Below are positions 1 through 57,009 of a stretch of 64,000 bases of DNA, one piece after another. The stretch is taken from contig CAVNZM010000010.1 of the NCBI GenBank assembly GCA_963693365.1, positions 6,572,001 through 6,636,000 of the forward strand. The letters are read 5' to 3'. The translations under genes and the position numbers were made by a program. The stretch's first letter is position 1. The number at the start of each line of letters is the position of its first letter. Under the pieces are notes generated by a model. The model was given only the letters and a program-made list of their open reading frames with translations. It had not been told where the DNA came from and ran no database searches. This DNA is from Amoebidium appalachense (Eukaryota > Ichthyosporea).

Positions 1-1210
1 CCTGAACATCGTATGTACTGGTTTTGCTTGCTGATGATGTGTTTGCATTCTACCCAATATACTACACCGTTCCTCGGTTAGTTAAATGCCGTTGTACTTC
101 GGTGTTGGCACACAGCCCTTCTGACTCTGCCCCCCCCCCCCCCCCCCCCCCCCCCTCCCCCTCCCCCTCCCCCCCCTCCTCCCCCCCCTCCCCCCTCCCC
201 TCCTCCCCTCCCAAACACACACACACAGCTCCACGACCTAGTGGGCCAGCAACAAGACGCACTTGCGCAAAAATCCGAGCTGCTTGCACGTGTTCAACGC
301 AAGGAATCGGAGCTTGAAGCAGCGGAACAGGAAAACCTCCGGCTAATGGATGTTCTGGACAAGGTCGAAAAATCATTAGAACAGGGCACCCACCCAGACA
401 CACGCGCTGCAAGGGCCAGCCGTGAAGGAAACTCAAGAAACAGGTTACAGGAAACAGAAAGCACACTGAAAGCAGAAAAAAGGTTAAGGCGGGAAGCGGA
501 GGAAAGATTGTGGGAGGCAGAGCAGGAGTTAAGGAGAATGCAAAGGGAAAACGTGGAGTTGTTGGGTAGAATGCGCGCACGTGAGAGAGAGGCGGATGTG
601 CTAAGAACGGAGGTAGAGACGTTGAGAGAGAGGGCTTCGGTGTCACTGGAGACACGACAGAAGAAGGCTACACAGGCAGAGCTTCGTGCACAGGTAGGCA
701 GAGGGGACAGGCTGCTTGTGGGCGGGGCAGGGCTAAGAGGGGGGGGAGGGGGGGGGGGGGGGGGCGGGGAGGACACCGGGGGGAGGGGGTTGGGGGGGTA
801 TGCTTGTGTGGGTGGATTCTAATTTTTATTTATTTTTTTTGTTTTTTTGTGGGGGTGGGGGAGGAGGGGGTAGTGGGAGGGGGAGGGGGTAAAATGAGGG
901 CGAGAAGGGAGAGTGGGTGGTGTGATTGATGTCTGGAGATAAGGAGGGGCATGGAGGAAGCCAACTTTATTGTGATGTTCGTTCTCCGGGGGGAGGGGGG
1001 GGGGGAGGGGGGGGGGGGGTGGAGGGGGGCGGGGGGAAGGGGGCGGGGGGAGAAGGGGGGGGGGTGGGAGGGAGGAGGGAGGGGGGAGGCAAGGGTTTCT
1101 ATGATCAAATGGAAACGAATGGTCGTGGAGAAGGTTAAAGAATGCAGGGGGGCAATACGGAATGGAAAGGGAGGGAAAATGTTAATCCACGCATATACTC
1201 CGTCCCTCCC

Positions 1211-1252
<42 letters not shown>

Positions 1253-1262
1253 TTCTCCTCCC

Positions 1263-1293
<31 letters not shown>

Positions 1294-1331
1294 ACCCACA
1301 CACCCACACACACCCACACACACACACCCTC

Positions 1332-1362
<31 letters not shown>

Positions 1363-1821
1363 ACACGCACGCGCAGATGGATGAAATGAACACCATGACG
1401 GAAGGGGTTGCAGCGGCACTTAAGAAGACGCCGGGAGGTCGGCGGAAGATGCTTGTAGCAAGACTATCACAGGCAGAGGCAGCCATGGAGCAGATGCAAG
1501 AGGGGGTGCAAAGGGGGGTAGGAGAGCAGAGCGCAGAGGAGGTTGCCAAGCACATGAGTTTGGTGGTGGAGTTGTTGAGAGAGGTGAAGGAGGAGATGGA
1601 GAGACTTCACATGGACAACACTGTGTTGAGGGGCAGCATAAGGAGGTGTGTGCAAACTGAAATGTGTATGTTCGTATTTTTAAATTTCTTTATAGGTTGA
1701 CCGTGTAATCGTGTAGAGGGGAGTGTGGGAGAAGTGGGAAGAAGAGAGGAGGAGGTGGTGGCGGTGGTGAGGTTTTTTTTTTTTTTTTTTTTGTGGTGGT
1801 GGTGGTGGTGGTGGTGGGGGT

Positions 1822-1868
<47 letters not shown>

Positions 1869-1971
1869 CCTCATGAAGGTGAAAGTAGAGATTCTGGTAT
1901 GGTTGGTTCTTTCTACTGAAAATTGATAACAAAAGTGATGTGCTTTTTCTCCCTCTTCCACATTTGTTCAC

Positions 1972-2007
<36 letters not shown>

Positions 2008-2208
2008 CACAACCACGTGCCTTTTTCCCCTTTCCACCATTTGTTGCCCCCCCCCCCCCCCCTCCCCCTCCCCCCCCCCCCCCCCCCCAAAAAAAAACAA
2101 CCCCCCCCCCCCCCCCCCCCACCACCACCACCACCACTCTGCTTGCCCACCCAAACACCCATCTCGTTTTACGTTTCCCCACCCAGTGGCATCCCACACA
2201 TCGGCTAG
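1..2208 (+). CDS. 3' part of an unidentified coiled-coil protein gene
   Basis: The gene enters from the left edge. Proposed exons are 1-10 (end of an exon, then GTATGT), 229-693, 1377-1645 and, tentatively, 2187-2208. The first three joins keep phase 0. Exon 229-693 encodes 155 residues rich in Glu, Arg, Leu and Gln with heptad spacing, for example RVQRKESELEAAEQENLRL, and has no hydrophobic segment. Exon 1377-1645 encodes MDEMNTMTEG... followed by more amphipathic helix. This is a long coiled coil, as in cytoskeletal, centrosomal or tethering proteins, but no family signature is visible. After the donor at 1646 the reading is uncertain. An acceptor at 2185-2186 is in phase and gives a short tail ending GIPHIG and a stop at 2206-2208. 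Reading straight through instead would stop at 1700. The coding exons are convincing; the last exon is weak. Confidence 0.6.
694..1376 (+). repeat. intron with G-runs, C-runs and (CA)n
   Basis: This intron lies between the two main coiled-coil exons. It has interrupted G-runs (about 740-1090), then C-runs (1212-1279 and 1331-1348), then (CA)n running directly into the acceptor GCGCAG at 1371-1376. No coding signal is seen. Confidence 0.7.
1760..2140. repeat. low-complexity block: T/G runs then C/A runs
   Basis: A T-run and GTG repeats lead into a long G-run (about 1817-1866). C-runs follow at 1973-2005, 2047-2060, 2071-2088 and 2101-2120; the run at 2071-2088 passes directly into an A-run. 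It lies in the probable last intron or 3' flank of the coiled-coil gene. Confidence 0.75.
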
Positions 2209-4133
2209 CCCCAGAAGCACAACCACACAGAGCAAGGTTAATCAAGAAACCTTATACACAGATTACTTGACCTTGGTCGCCACCTGATATCTTTATAGCA
2301 GCATAGTTGTGGTTAGTGTCTAGGCGTACTGACTGGTCTCTCATAACAGGGGCACATCTTGAGCATCCATTTTTGGCTACGGTGCTTGGTGTGGGCCGCA
2401 CCTTCATTTTCCTTTGTGATATCGTGCCGTCAACCAAAGCTCGGCAATATAGCTTTGTTTTCTGTGTTTCTGGCACACCGTCACCATTTTCGTGCATAAA
2501 CACAGACACACGCACACACACAAAAGCACACACAGACACGAAGGCACAGGGGTGCATGACACACGCAAACATACACACACACACACGTCCGCACGCCTCC
2601 GCGGACACACCCAGGCGCGCATGTGCACACACAGTGTCACACGGGACGAGATACACATAGGAGTACAAGAACAGCAAACATATGAGCATCAACAACCATA
2701 ATACACATGCTTTATTCTTGCAATTATTTTTTCCCCTTTTTTTTCTAAAGGAAAAGCATCGATATATATTAGGTTTAAAGAGTTAAATTCTGGTTTCCTT
2801 GCATTGTTGTACTTTAATAACCGCTGGTATTTCTGGTATATTCTTCTCTGACAATACTTATGTGAATGGGGTCGGCAGCTCCGAGTTCGAAAACAGTTGT
2901 TCATTAAAAAAATATTACATAGAAAAAATTACCTGTGCACGTAGGCAGCGGTAATTTTATCATTAGTGTAGTTGCCTGTTGAGGTTCTGTTTGTGATATA
3001 ATGGGCGCTTGTACATTTTTAGCTGCAATAATTATTTCAATCTATGATAGACGCAGGAATATGATACACGCTGTTGATGTTGCTGCTTAGTCTGTACATA
3101 GTCGGGGCGGCAGCGCGAGTGCCCCCATGCAAGCTGATCATAAATAAATATAATTTAACCTACTGTACTTTCGTTTGTGATCCCGGCAATAATATGAGCT
3201 CACCTCCCTCCTTCCCTTCTTTCTTCCCTCTCCCATTCCCTCCAAAACTTTGATCCGTCTCTCCCAGCCTCCGGGTCAGTCCTTTCCCCTCTTTCTCTCC
3301 CTCCTTCCCCCTTCCCCCCGCCCTTTCTTCTCTAGCTCGATCTCTCCCTCACTCCCTCCGTCCCTCCCTCCCCTCCTCCGGTCCTCCTTCCCTCCCTCCT
3401 TCCTTCAAAAATTCCTTCCCCCCCTCCCCCCTCCCCCCCCCCCCCCCCCCCCTCCTTTCCTCTCTTTCTTCGGCCCTCCTTTCCTCTCTCTTCCTTTCCT
3501 CTCTTTGCCCAACCGTCTCGCCAGCTGTGCTTTGCCTTAAATCCAGCCGGCCTGAAGATACACAGGATGTAGTGGGTGTAGGCCAGCTGCGACACTGTAC
3601 AGCTGTTGTGCCTCTCTTTGTGCAGCCCTCCTTTTGAATAGTTTGTGGGAGATACCAAGGGTAAAAACGGCTCGCCGGATTAGTCGATCTGAAACCTTAG
3701 AAGCCATATACGGCTAATCAGAGATGAATAACTAATATCATTGGCTAAAAGCCATTTATTATTTTAGTCGCGGTTTTGCTTGAGCTGCGAGTGAATTGTA
3801 GAATTCGGCACAACGGCATGCGGTTTGCACGCAATCATATCGCTGTGTGGCACAGATAACAACGGTAGTACCTTTGCAACACTTATGAGGCTAAACATAC
3901 ACTTCCGCACTCATAGCGTTACACGCGAACAATTGTGTCTAGGGTCTGCCCCATTCAAAGGCAGATACACTGTCTCTGGCAGCTTGCATCATTAACTATA
4001 ATCTCCACACCAATCCGTACCATCACCAGTGCGATCGTACTACTACAATAATACTAGGCGCATGCATCACACATAGCAATATTTCCGGTTCTTTCTTGCC
4101 CAGTGCCCGGGCAAGCAAAGAAGGGCACTGAGA
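2209..4133. other. intergenic region before the CLC gene
   Basis: No exon could be supported here. It holds imperfect CA/CG-rich tracts (2497-2660), ordinary AT-rich DNA (2700-3180) with an AATAAA at 3143-3148 that could be a polyadenylation signal, a CT-rich block ending in a C-run (3200-3520) and unique sequence with no visible gene (3540-4100). Confidence 0.5.
4101..4130 (+). promoter_or_regulatory. stem-loop just before the CLC start codon
   Basis: CAGTGCCC at 4101-4108 pairs perfectly with GGGCACTG at 4123-4130 across a 14-nt loop, three bases before the proposed ATG at 4134. A competing fold pairs TTGCCC with GGGCAA around 4098-4113. In a transcript this would be a 5' leader hairpin abutting the start. 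Its function is inferred only. Confidence 0.4.
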
Positions 4134-19905
<15,772 letters not shown>

Positions 19906-21252
19906 GCTGCTGCAAATTCTTTTGTTTTTGGCAAGGTGCCTGCAAGTCTGTACATACGATTGTAAGTTGCTCTGTGCTTTGTAGGTACTTAAGTAACGTG
20001 AATGAAGGGTTAAGATAAACCAAATTGCACCCAAGCTGCAGGCTCGCTCTAAAAAGTAGTTTACGAATGTCCCTTATGCATTTTCTTTACGTTTTTTCTT
20101 TCGTATGATACGTTATTAGGAGGTTTAGTGTGGTATGCAAATTCCGTCACTGCATAATGTAGGCGGAGAACGCGTTTGCACACTTCAGCATACACACACA
20201 TCCGCACACTTGAAATTAAAGTTATTATTACATTCACGCAGTTGTGTCGTACGTACTGCAGGGTTTAAAAAAACACTACAAAATACGGGCGCATGTTGGT
20301 GGTGCTGGTAGTACTAAAGTGGAAAAGGTACGTAGGTTGGTACCACTCGAATATGAAATATCACTGATGATGCTATAATCATCGGGGTATATGCGGAAAC
20401 TAGAGAGACTGGTACCACGCCCGGCAACGCCTCAGAAGAGAAAGTTTTGAAGAAAACTGGAAAAATGTATTCAAATTGTGTATTCTTGGTGGGCTGTGCA
20501 GGCGAGTGCTGGTCACGCAAGCATACGGTTGTGTTGCGTCATACGCCCTTTGAATGATGCGGGCGAAACGCAATGCGCCCGATTTGGTGCTGATAAAAAA
20601 CACTTGCCAAATTAGGCAAACGGCTCACAACCCCATTGGCTAGCCGCCGTCACTCGGCCAGTACACTTCGACGGACTCACACACACACAGGTGACAAGCA
20701 AACTGACTTGAACTGTAATAGGAACTCATAGCGAAAAAACACGGATTTCTCGCTACTGAGGGTTAGGTATTGGCATTGAGCTTTACTCAATTCATAGAAA
20801 GTATAAAACAAGCACTTTTTATTGCTGGGTTTTACGAAGAAGGAGGCACTAACGTGCAAGGATTCGACCAAAAGTACTGAAGGTTTCAACCCCACAACGC
20901 TACGGGCGGACGCAAATATGTCGGTGGTGCTTCTGGCTTGAATTGTGTGTCTGTGCGTCAGACACCAGTCCAAGCGAGTAGTGCGTGTGCTTTTGGGCAT
21001 ACACCACCAAACCCACTCAGTTGCTGTTAACTTGAAAGGAAGTGTGGTGCCTGGGAGGGAGGGAGTGATCCCTATAGCTCGACATTTCTTTATTAGCCGA
21101 TTGAACGGCCTGCGGTATTTCTCAGTTCATCCCTTTAATATAGTCGAATCAGGCGAAGTTTTGATTTAGCTAAATAACGATTTGACAAAATTCCGAATAG
21201 GAAAGCGTCTTTTTGAACATCTATAGCTGCATTCGATGCCGTGTTTGTGGAC
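19906..21252. other. intergenic region between CLC and GCN2
   Basis: Unique-looking sequence with little low-complexity DNA. An ATTAAA at 20215-20220 is the best candidate polyadenylation signal for the CLC gene, about 310 bp past its stop. Upstream of GCN2 there is an inverted CCAAT motif (ATTGG near 20635) and a TATAAAA at 20802-20808, about 445 bp before the GCN2 ATG; whether either works as a promoter cannot be judged here. No coding exon seen. Confidence 0.5.
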
Positions 21253-51367
<30,115 letters not shown>

Positions 51368-52127
51368 GCCTGCCAAAATGATCTTTTCATGTCACCAATA
51401 ACACCGTGTCTATTTACACAAGGTATTTATGGTTAATGCGTGTGCAGTAGTGCAAACGATGCCTATGAGGAATGCTGCATAGTGTTTACCTTTAAAGATG
51501 TATACCTTGATATCTTTTTCTTGAGTGGAGAGTTGAGAGATGTTATTCTGGATGGAAAGAAAAGAAGCAAGAATTGCACTTTTCAAATGCTATTGAGCTC
51601 GTGTGCCTGTGAATGTGAGAAGTTGGTTTGGTGGCGCAGAGGTGGTTGCGGTGATCTGATGTGTATGTGTGCGTCTTTCTGGTGGTGGCGAGAGGGTGGT
51701 GGTGTTGTTGTGGGTGGGCGGGTGTGTGTGTGTGTGTGTGGCGAGGGGGGGGGGGGGGGGGGGGGGAGGAAGGGGGGAGGAGGGGGGGAGGGGGAGGGGG
51801 GGCTTTTTCTGCTTCCCTTTGAACCTATGTAATGGCAGTACCTTTTCGTTAAATGCGGGTTGCAGCCTTTCGTAGTTCGTAGTGTTAAGAGAAGCATGCA
51901 TGTTGTGCTCAAAACATGATGTATGTACTCTTTGGCCTCGGATTTTGATTTTGTTTTCCTTAGTGTGTGTTGAAGTGTTTTTTTTTTTTTGGTTTTTTTT
52001 TTTTTTTTTTTTTTTGGGGGGGGGGGGGGGGGATGTAGTTTGTATGAAAAATGGAACTGATACCCATGGTCTAGTAAGCTGATGATAAGCATGCGCGTAT
52101 GATTGGCTTGTAAGCTGAAAATCATTG
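51368..52127. other. GCN2 3' flank
   Basis: No further exon is visible after the TGA. It contains a GT/G-rich block (51660-51802) and a T-run/G-run (51979-52032). No canonical AATAAA was found close to the stop. Confidence 0.5.
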
Positions 52128-52303
52128 CAGATACCACTGTATTGAATCGCCTACTACAGAGTTAGAAAAAATCGATATAATTATAATTCACTGGGTTTAT
52201 AGTTGAAACTGCGAGAGAGAAAAAAAAGAGGACAAAAAAACAGGGGGCCACTTATAAACTAGTCTACTACACTGTAGTAGGCGATTCAATACAGTGGTAT
52301 CTG
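52128..52303. mobile_element. MITE-like element, 176 bp with 32-bp perfect terminal inverted repeats
   Basis: CAGATACCACTGTATTGAAT at the left end (repeat 52128-52159) is matched exactly by its reverse complement at 52272-52303. The interior of about 112 bp is AT-rich and non-coding. No clear target-site duplication is seen on the flanks, so the superfamily is not assigned. Perfect repeats imply a young insertion. Confidence 0.75.
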
Positions 52304-52655
52304 GCTGCTTTTTAATTTACATGTTGATGAGACATGTGTCATTGTTTGCAAAGGATGTTTTCTGATAGATGGCTGTTCGGTAACGTGTTGTTAAATCGGC
52401 TAACTTCAATAAAGAATGTCTCACCGTTCGAGATACGATGTGTTGCTGTGTCGTGAATTCGAATGCACAGCGGCATATACACTGTGACATACATACTAAA
52501 CCCATGCTTGTGATCATGGCTGCCACAAGGTGTCTCCTTAATGTTGCCGCAAGGTTATTATTATGATCTGGGATCCGGACGTATTTGTGTGTGTGTGTGT
52601 GCGCGCGTGTGTGCGTGTGCAGTGTGTGTGTGTGTGTAAGTTGTGTGTGTGTGGT

Positions 52656-52693
<38 letters not shown>

Positions 52694-53398
52694 TGCCCCA
52701 CTATTGAAACCGTTGATTTGCCTTGGCACAGTGCCCTGGCTCATGCGCAGGTCACCTGTTTGAATTCGAATTCCATGATGAACTTCAAGTTTGGCCCCAC
52801 GGCCCACTTAGTACAGGGGTAGGCCGAATTTAAGATGACGTGGATTTTCGCCCTAGCCGGCTAGAATCTTAAATCTGCAACCCCTAGCCCAGCACAATCT
52901 TAAATTGACCCCCCCCCCCCCCCCCCCCCCCCTTGGGGGAGGGGGGGGGGGGGGCTTCCCCACGACGCCCGCCTGGACGCCCGCCCACTGTGTTTTTGTG
53001 TGCGGGTGGCACATGTTTGTGTGCAAGTGTATGTGTGTGTCATGTGTGCATGTCTCTGTGTGTGGTGTGTGAGTGCACGTGTGTGTGGTTTGTCTATGTT
53101 TAAGGGTGTATATGCGTGTGTGTGGCGTGTGTGTGCCACTGTGTGGGTATGTGTATATGTGAGTGTGTAATTATGTGCTTGTGTGTGTTTGCGGTCCCTT
53201 GTGTGTTTGGGAGGGGAAGGAGGAGGGGGGGAGGGGGGGGGGGGAGTCCGGGAGGGCGCGTGCGTGTGCGTGTGTGCGTCACTAGTACGTACAAAAAATC
53301 GTCACAAGCCAACGAAAAACTTTGAGGCAAACAAAAATTCAGTCGGTCTGATGTGATCAAACTTTGACAAAACAGCAACAAAAAACAAAATAAACTAA

Positions 53399-53656
53399 AA
53401 ATCAAAAACTATATTATCTTTTCCAAACAACCTCTTTGAAGTGATTGCGAACTACCGTAACGGCAAAACAACAGCAAAAAACAAAATGAAAAGCTATTAC
53501 AACCTTCCCAAACCATCAAAACGTCCGCGTGACGTGTACATTCACTGTGTGCGACTGTCATTGCTACAAGACTGTCCAGATGATTTGGGGATGGAATACT
53601 GCATGAAAGACCGGCCCACACTTTGGCCCGTGCATATCCGGCCAAGCATCAATTGA
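53399..53656 (+). pseudogene. unidentified 85-codon open fragment inside the inverted-repeat element
   Basis: Open from 53399 to a TGA at 53654-53656, without an early ATG. It reads FPNNLFEVIANYRNGKTTAK, then a basic stretch (KPSKRPRDVYIH), then LQDCPDDLGMEYCMKDRPTL. The amino-acid mix looks like real protein, unlike the surrounding repeats. An imperfect duplication of about 95 bp (53365-53420 and 53460-53510) overlaps its start. It may be a transposase remnant or a captured exon; the family is not recognised. Confidence 0.3.
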
Positions 53657-53878
53657 TATCATGCAGTGCACTTACATATACGCATTATCCCCCCCCCCCC
53701 CCCCCCCCCCCCCCCCGTTCGGAGTCTCCCCCAGGCCTGTCCTCCCCCCCCCCCCCCCCCCCCGGGCCCCCCCGGCCGCTGGGCTGCCCTTGCTCCCCTC
53801 CTCTCCCCCTCCCCCCCAGCCCACACACCACACACACACACACACACACCCTCTCTCTCTCTCTCTCTCTCCTTCTCT

Positions 53879-53906
53879 CCCCCCCCTCCCCCCCCCCCCC
53901 CCCTCC

Positions 53907-53988
<82 letters not shown>

Positions 53989-53993
53989 GTAAC
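53879..53993. repeat. C-runs then (CT)n
   Basis: Interrupted C-runs to 53917, then (CT)n to about 53982, inside the transposon-like element. Confidence 0.95.
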
Positions 53994-54254
53994 TGATCAT
54001 AACACGCACCTCCCACAACACCCCAGAAAAAGGCCCCAGGACTTCAGGGGGGAAGCAACGTTTAGTTAGGGCTGGGGGGAAGCGGGGTGGGAGGGGGGAG
54101 GGGGGAGGGGGGGGAGGGGGGGGGGGGGGGGGGGGGGGGGAGCATGTAAGTTTTTCAGCACATATGAAATGTGCTGGTCGATGGTCACGGTATGTGGTGT
54201 GTGGGAACATTAGTGGCATGTGTGTGTGTGTGTGTGTGTGTGACTGTGTGTGTG

Positions 54255-54287
<33 letters not shown>

Positions 54288-54409
54288 CTGTGTCTGTGTC
54301 TGTGTGTGCGCGCGCACGTGCGTGTGTTCGTGTCTATATTAGTGTGTGTATGTGTACATGTGTGTGTGTGTGTGCGCCACAGTGTGTGTGTGTGTATGCG
54401 TGTGTGTGT

Positions 54410-54644
<235 letters not shown>

Positions 54645-54784
54645 TCCGAAAAAATCCTTATTTCTAGACTGGCGGGTCTAAACCACTATAGCTAGAATCT
54701 TAAATTTTCAAAATTTTCTAGCGCTTTAATCTTAAATTCGGAAAAGGGGGTTTACACACTTCTTAAATTTAGCCTAACCCTGTA

Positions 54785-55726
54785 GTTCATGGAGCTGCAT
54801 GCAAGACTCAGACGGCATCAAAGTTTCCCATAATGCACACATTAGCAGTACAACTGGAGCAAGTGGGGACGTACTACTATATTATCCCCGCGCACACTAG
54901 GCCTATAGCCTCACACTGAGAACATGTACAACAATCGTACAGTGCATGTGGAATGCATGGCGGCCCAGCTTGGGATCCGACACGGCGCGGCTAAAACAAG
55001 TACTACGAAATACTCAGTGGGCTAGCACTTGTGATTACTGCTGGGCGAAGCCCCTCCATGTATACATACAGACATACAGGGATATATGCATGACATTGGG
55101 CACATGTATGGGATGTGCCCTTTCGAAAAGTTCAAACCCCTCACTCAAGTTCACCGTGGGCCAAGTTGTTCATCCTCGATCGCGGGTCCGGCAGTTGCAG
55201 TCAGACAACGTAACAACGTTCACCAAATATGGCAATATTCTAGAACAGTGGGTGCGCCAGAAGCCAACCAGATGTTTCCAAAAGTAGCCAATCCAAAAAG
55301 GCTTTACCACCGAACCAATCAGCAACAGCAGTACGAAAGTACTGCTTCGGCAAAGTACGTACTGGTCACTTTGACCTTGTACGTGTGGGCTGATACTACA
55401 CAGTACACACCCAAAATTTGCTATAGATATTTATATCACTAATGCTGTGTACCTGTGTATGTGCACTGAAATTTGAAGCGTAAAGTTCTAAAAGTGGAGA
55501 ATCATACTGTGGAAGCCAACAGTACCGTGACATACCAGGACAAAACGCTTGCAGAGTAAATACCTGACTTTAATCAAATCAGATGTTTGCGGAATTTTCC
55601 AAAAGCCCGTAGAAAGCACTAGGGTGCATTACCCAATCATATTCCTTGACTCTTCCGAAAAACTACCGGTTAGAAGTCGCCATATGATTGGTCGTTTCAT
55701 CTTTTGGCGGCTGACGCCACGGTGGG
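54785..55726. other. intergenic region upstream of the permease gene
   Basis: Unique sequence free of long low-complexity tracts. It holds a perfect inverted repeat AGCAGTAC-GAAA-GTACTGCT at 55327-55346, the palindrome AGTACGTACT near 55354, and CCAAT-type motifs at about 55313 and 55632 and inverted at about 55686. No exon seen. Confidence 0.5.
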
Positions 55727-55735
55727 TATAAAAAG
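55727..55735 (+). promoter_or_regulatory. TATA box of the permease gene
   Basis: TATAAAAAG, with an inverted CCAAT motif (GATTGG) about 40 bp upstream and a GC-rich TGACGCCACG between them. Transcription would start near 55757, giving a leader of about 270 nt before the ATG at 56027. This is the most convincing core promoter in the window. Confidence 0.6.
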
Positions 55736-56026
55736 CACCCAAAGAAGGCAAAGTGACTCGCAAATTGTTTTCGTTTTGTCAGCATAGCAACACGAACAAC
55801 AAGTACTTGTTCAAACTCCACTCATTCTGCTTGGTTTTATTTTTATCCATATAAGAGCGTTCGCTATATCTTCGACGGACGACCTATAGTTTTGGCATTA
55901 TAAGGTTGCGTTTTTGAAGAATCTTTATACTCCCTTTCCCTTTCATTTGGATCTGGTGTCAGGATCTGACCTATCCACACTCTACATATTTGGCCACAAG
56001 AAACCCGACGGGGGACGGCCTCTAAA

Positions 56027-56965
56027 ATGACAGAGTAAGTGCTACCGTTTCCTGTGGTGATTACTTTTGCATGTTGTCACGTTTTCCTCGGCTTTTTGGC
56101 TCATGCTTTCAGGACCCCATCTCAGATTAAGGCATGGCGCATTGTGCCATCTTCCCCAGGGTTTCTCTCCCCTTGCCCCGCCTCCCCCCCCCCCCCCCCC
56201 CACCCACCCACCCACCCCCACCCACCTCCCTCCCTCCCCTCTTCCTTCCCTTCTCCCCTCCTTTCCCCATCCCCTCTCCCTCGAGCTCGGCAGATCTATT
56301 ACCTTTCTTTATGTGACATGCATATTAACACGCATTCTACAGGGTGACATGGAAAATGTACTTCACCCTTGCGGTGCTGCTGCTCGAAGTGGCTGCTTTT
56401 GCCACCAACAAGATACGACTGGACGTGACCGTGCTTTTGGGCTGCTATGCGCTCGTTGTTGCGAAGGTGGTAACGTCTAAAGAAGCTCTTGCCGGGTTCG
56501 GTGATTCCACAACGATGATGATTACAAGCACGTTTGTGCTGGGCATGGGCATCCAGAAGTCAGGGATGGCTGACGAGATCGCCATGGTGCTGAAGAAAGG
56601 GACCATGGGCAAGCAGTGGCTGTTTGTGCTCGAGCTGATGGTCATTGCTGCAGGACTGTCTGCCTTTATGGTAGGTTACTTACACTTGCTTTCCAAACGC
56701 TTGAATTTTTGGGGCATGGATGCCCGCTTACCGGCACAGAGCAGAACTTAATTATAGGTTCGCATCCCCACTGCTGTAGCATAATAATTGAGCGTGGTTT
56801 CTGAGATATCGCCACACAAACTTTGGGTACCGCGGGCACCGGAGCTAGCGCCATAGCTGATACCAAATGCCAAATTTTGAATCTACCCTCTGTGTGCTGG
56901 TCATTATGGGCATGATAAGAGCTGTGTACTGTGTACCCGTGTTCCCCCCCCCCCCCCTCCCCCCC

Positions 56966-57009
<44 letters not shown>

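Noticed and set aside
830-1555. Long reverse-strand open frames of Pro, Gly, Val-Cys composition
   Set aside because: They are antisense readings of C-run, G-run and CA repeats or of real + strand exons, with no protein-like segments.
2307-2660. Open frame after the coiled-coil gene (GAHLEHPFLATVLGVGRT)
   Set aside because: It runs into a CA repeat, lacks in-phase splice support and could not be linked to the upstream gene.
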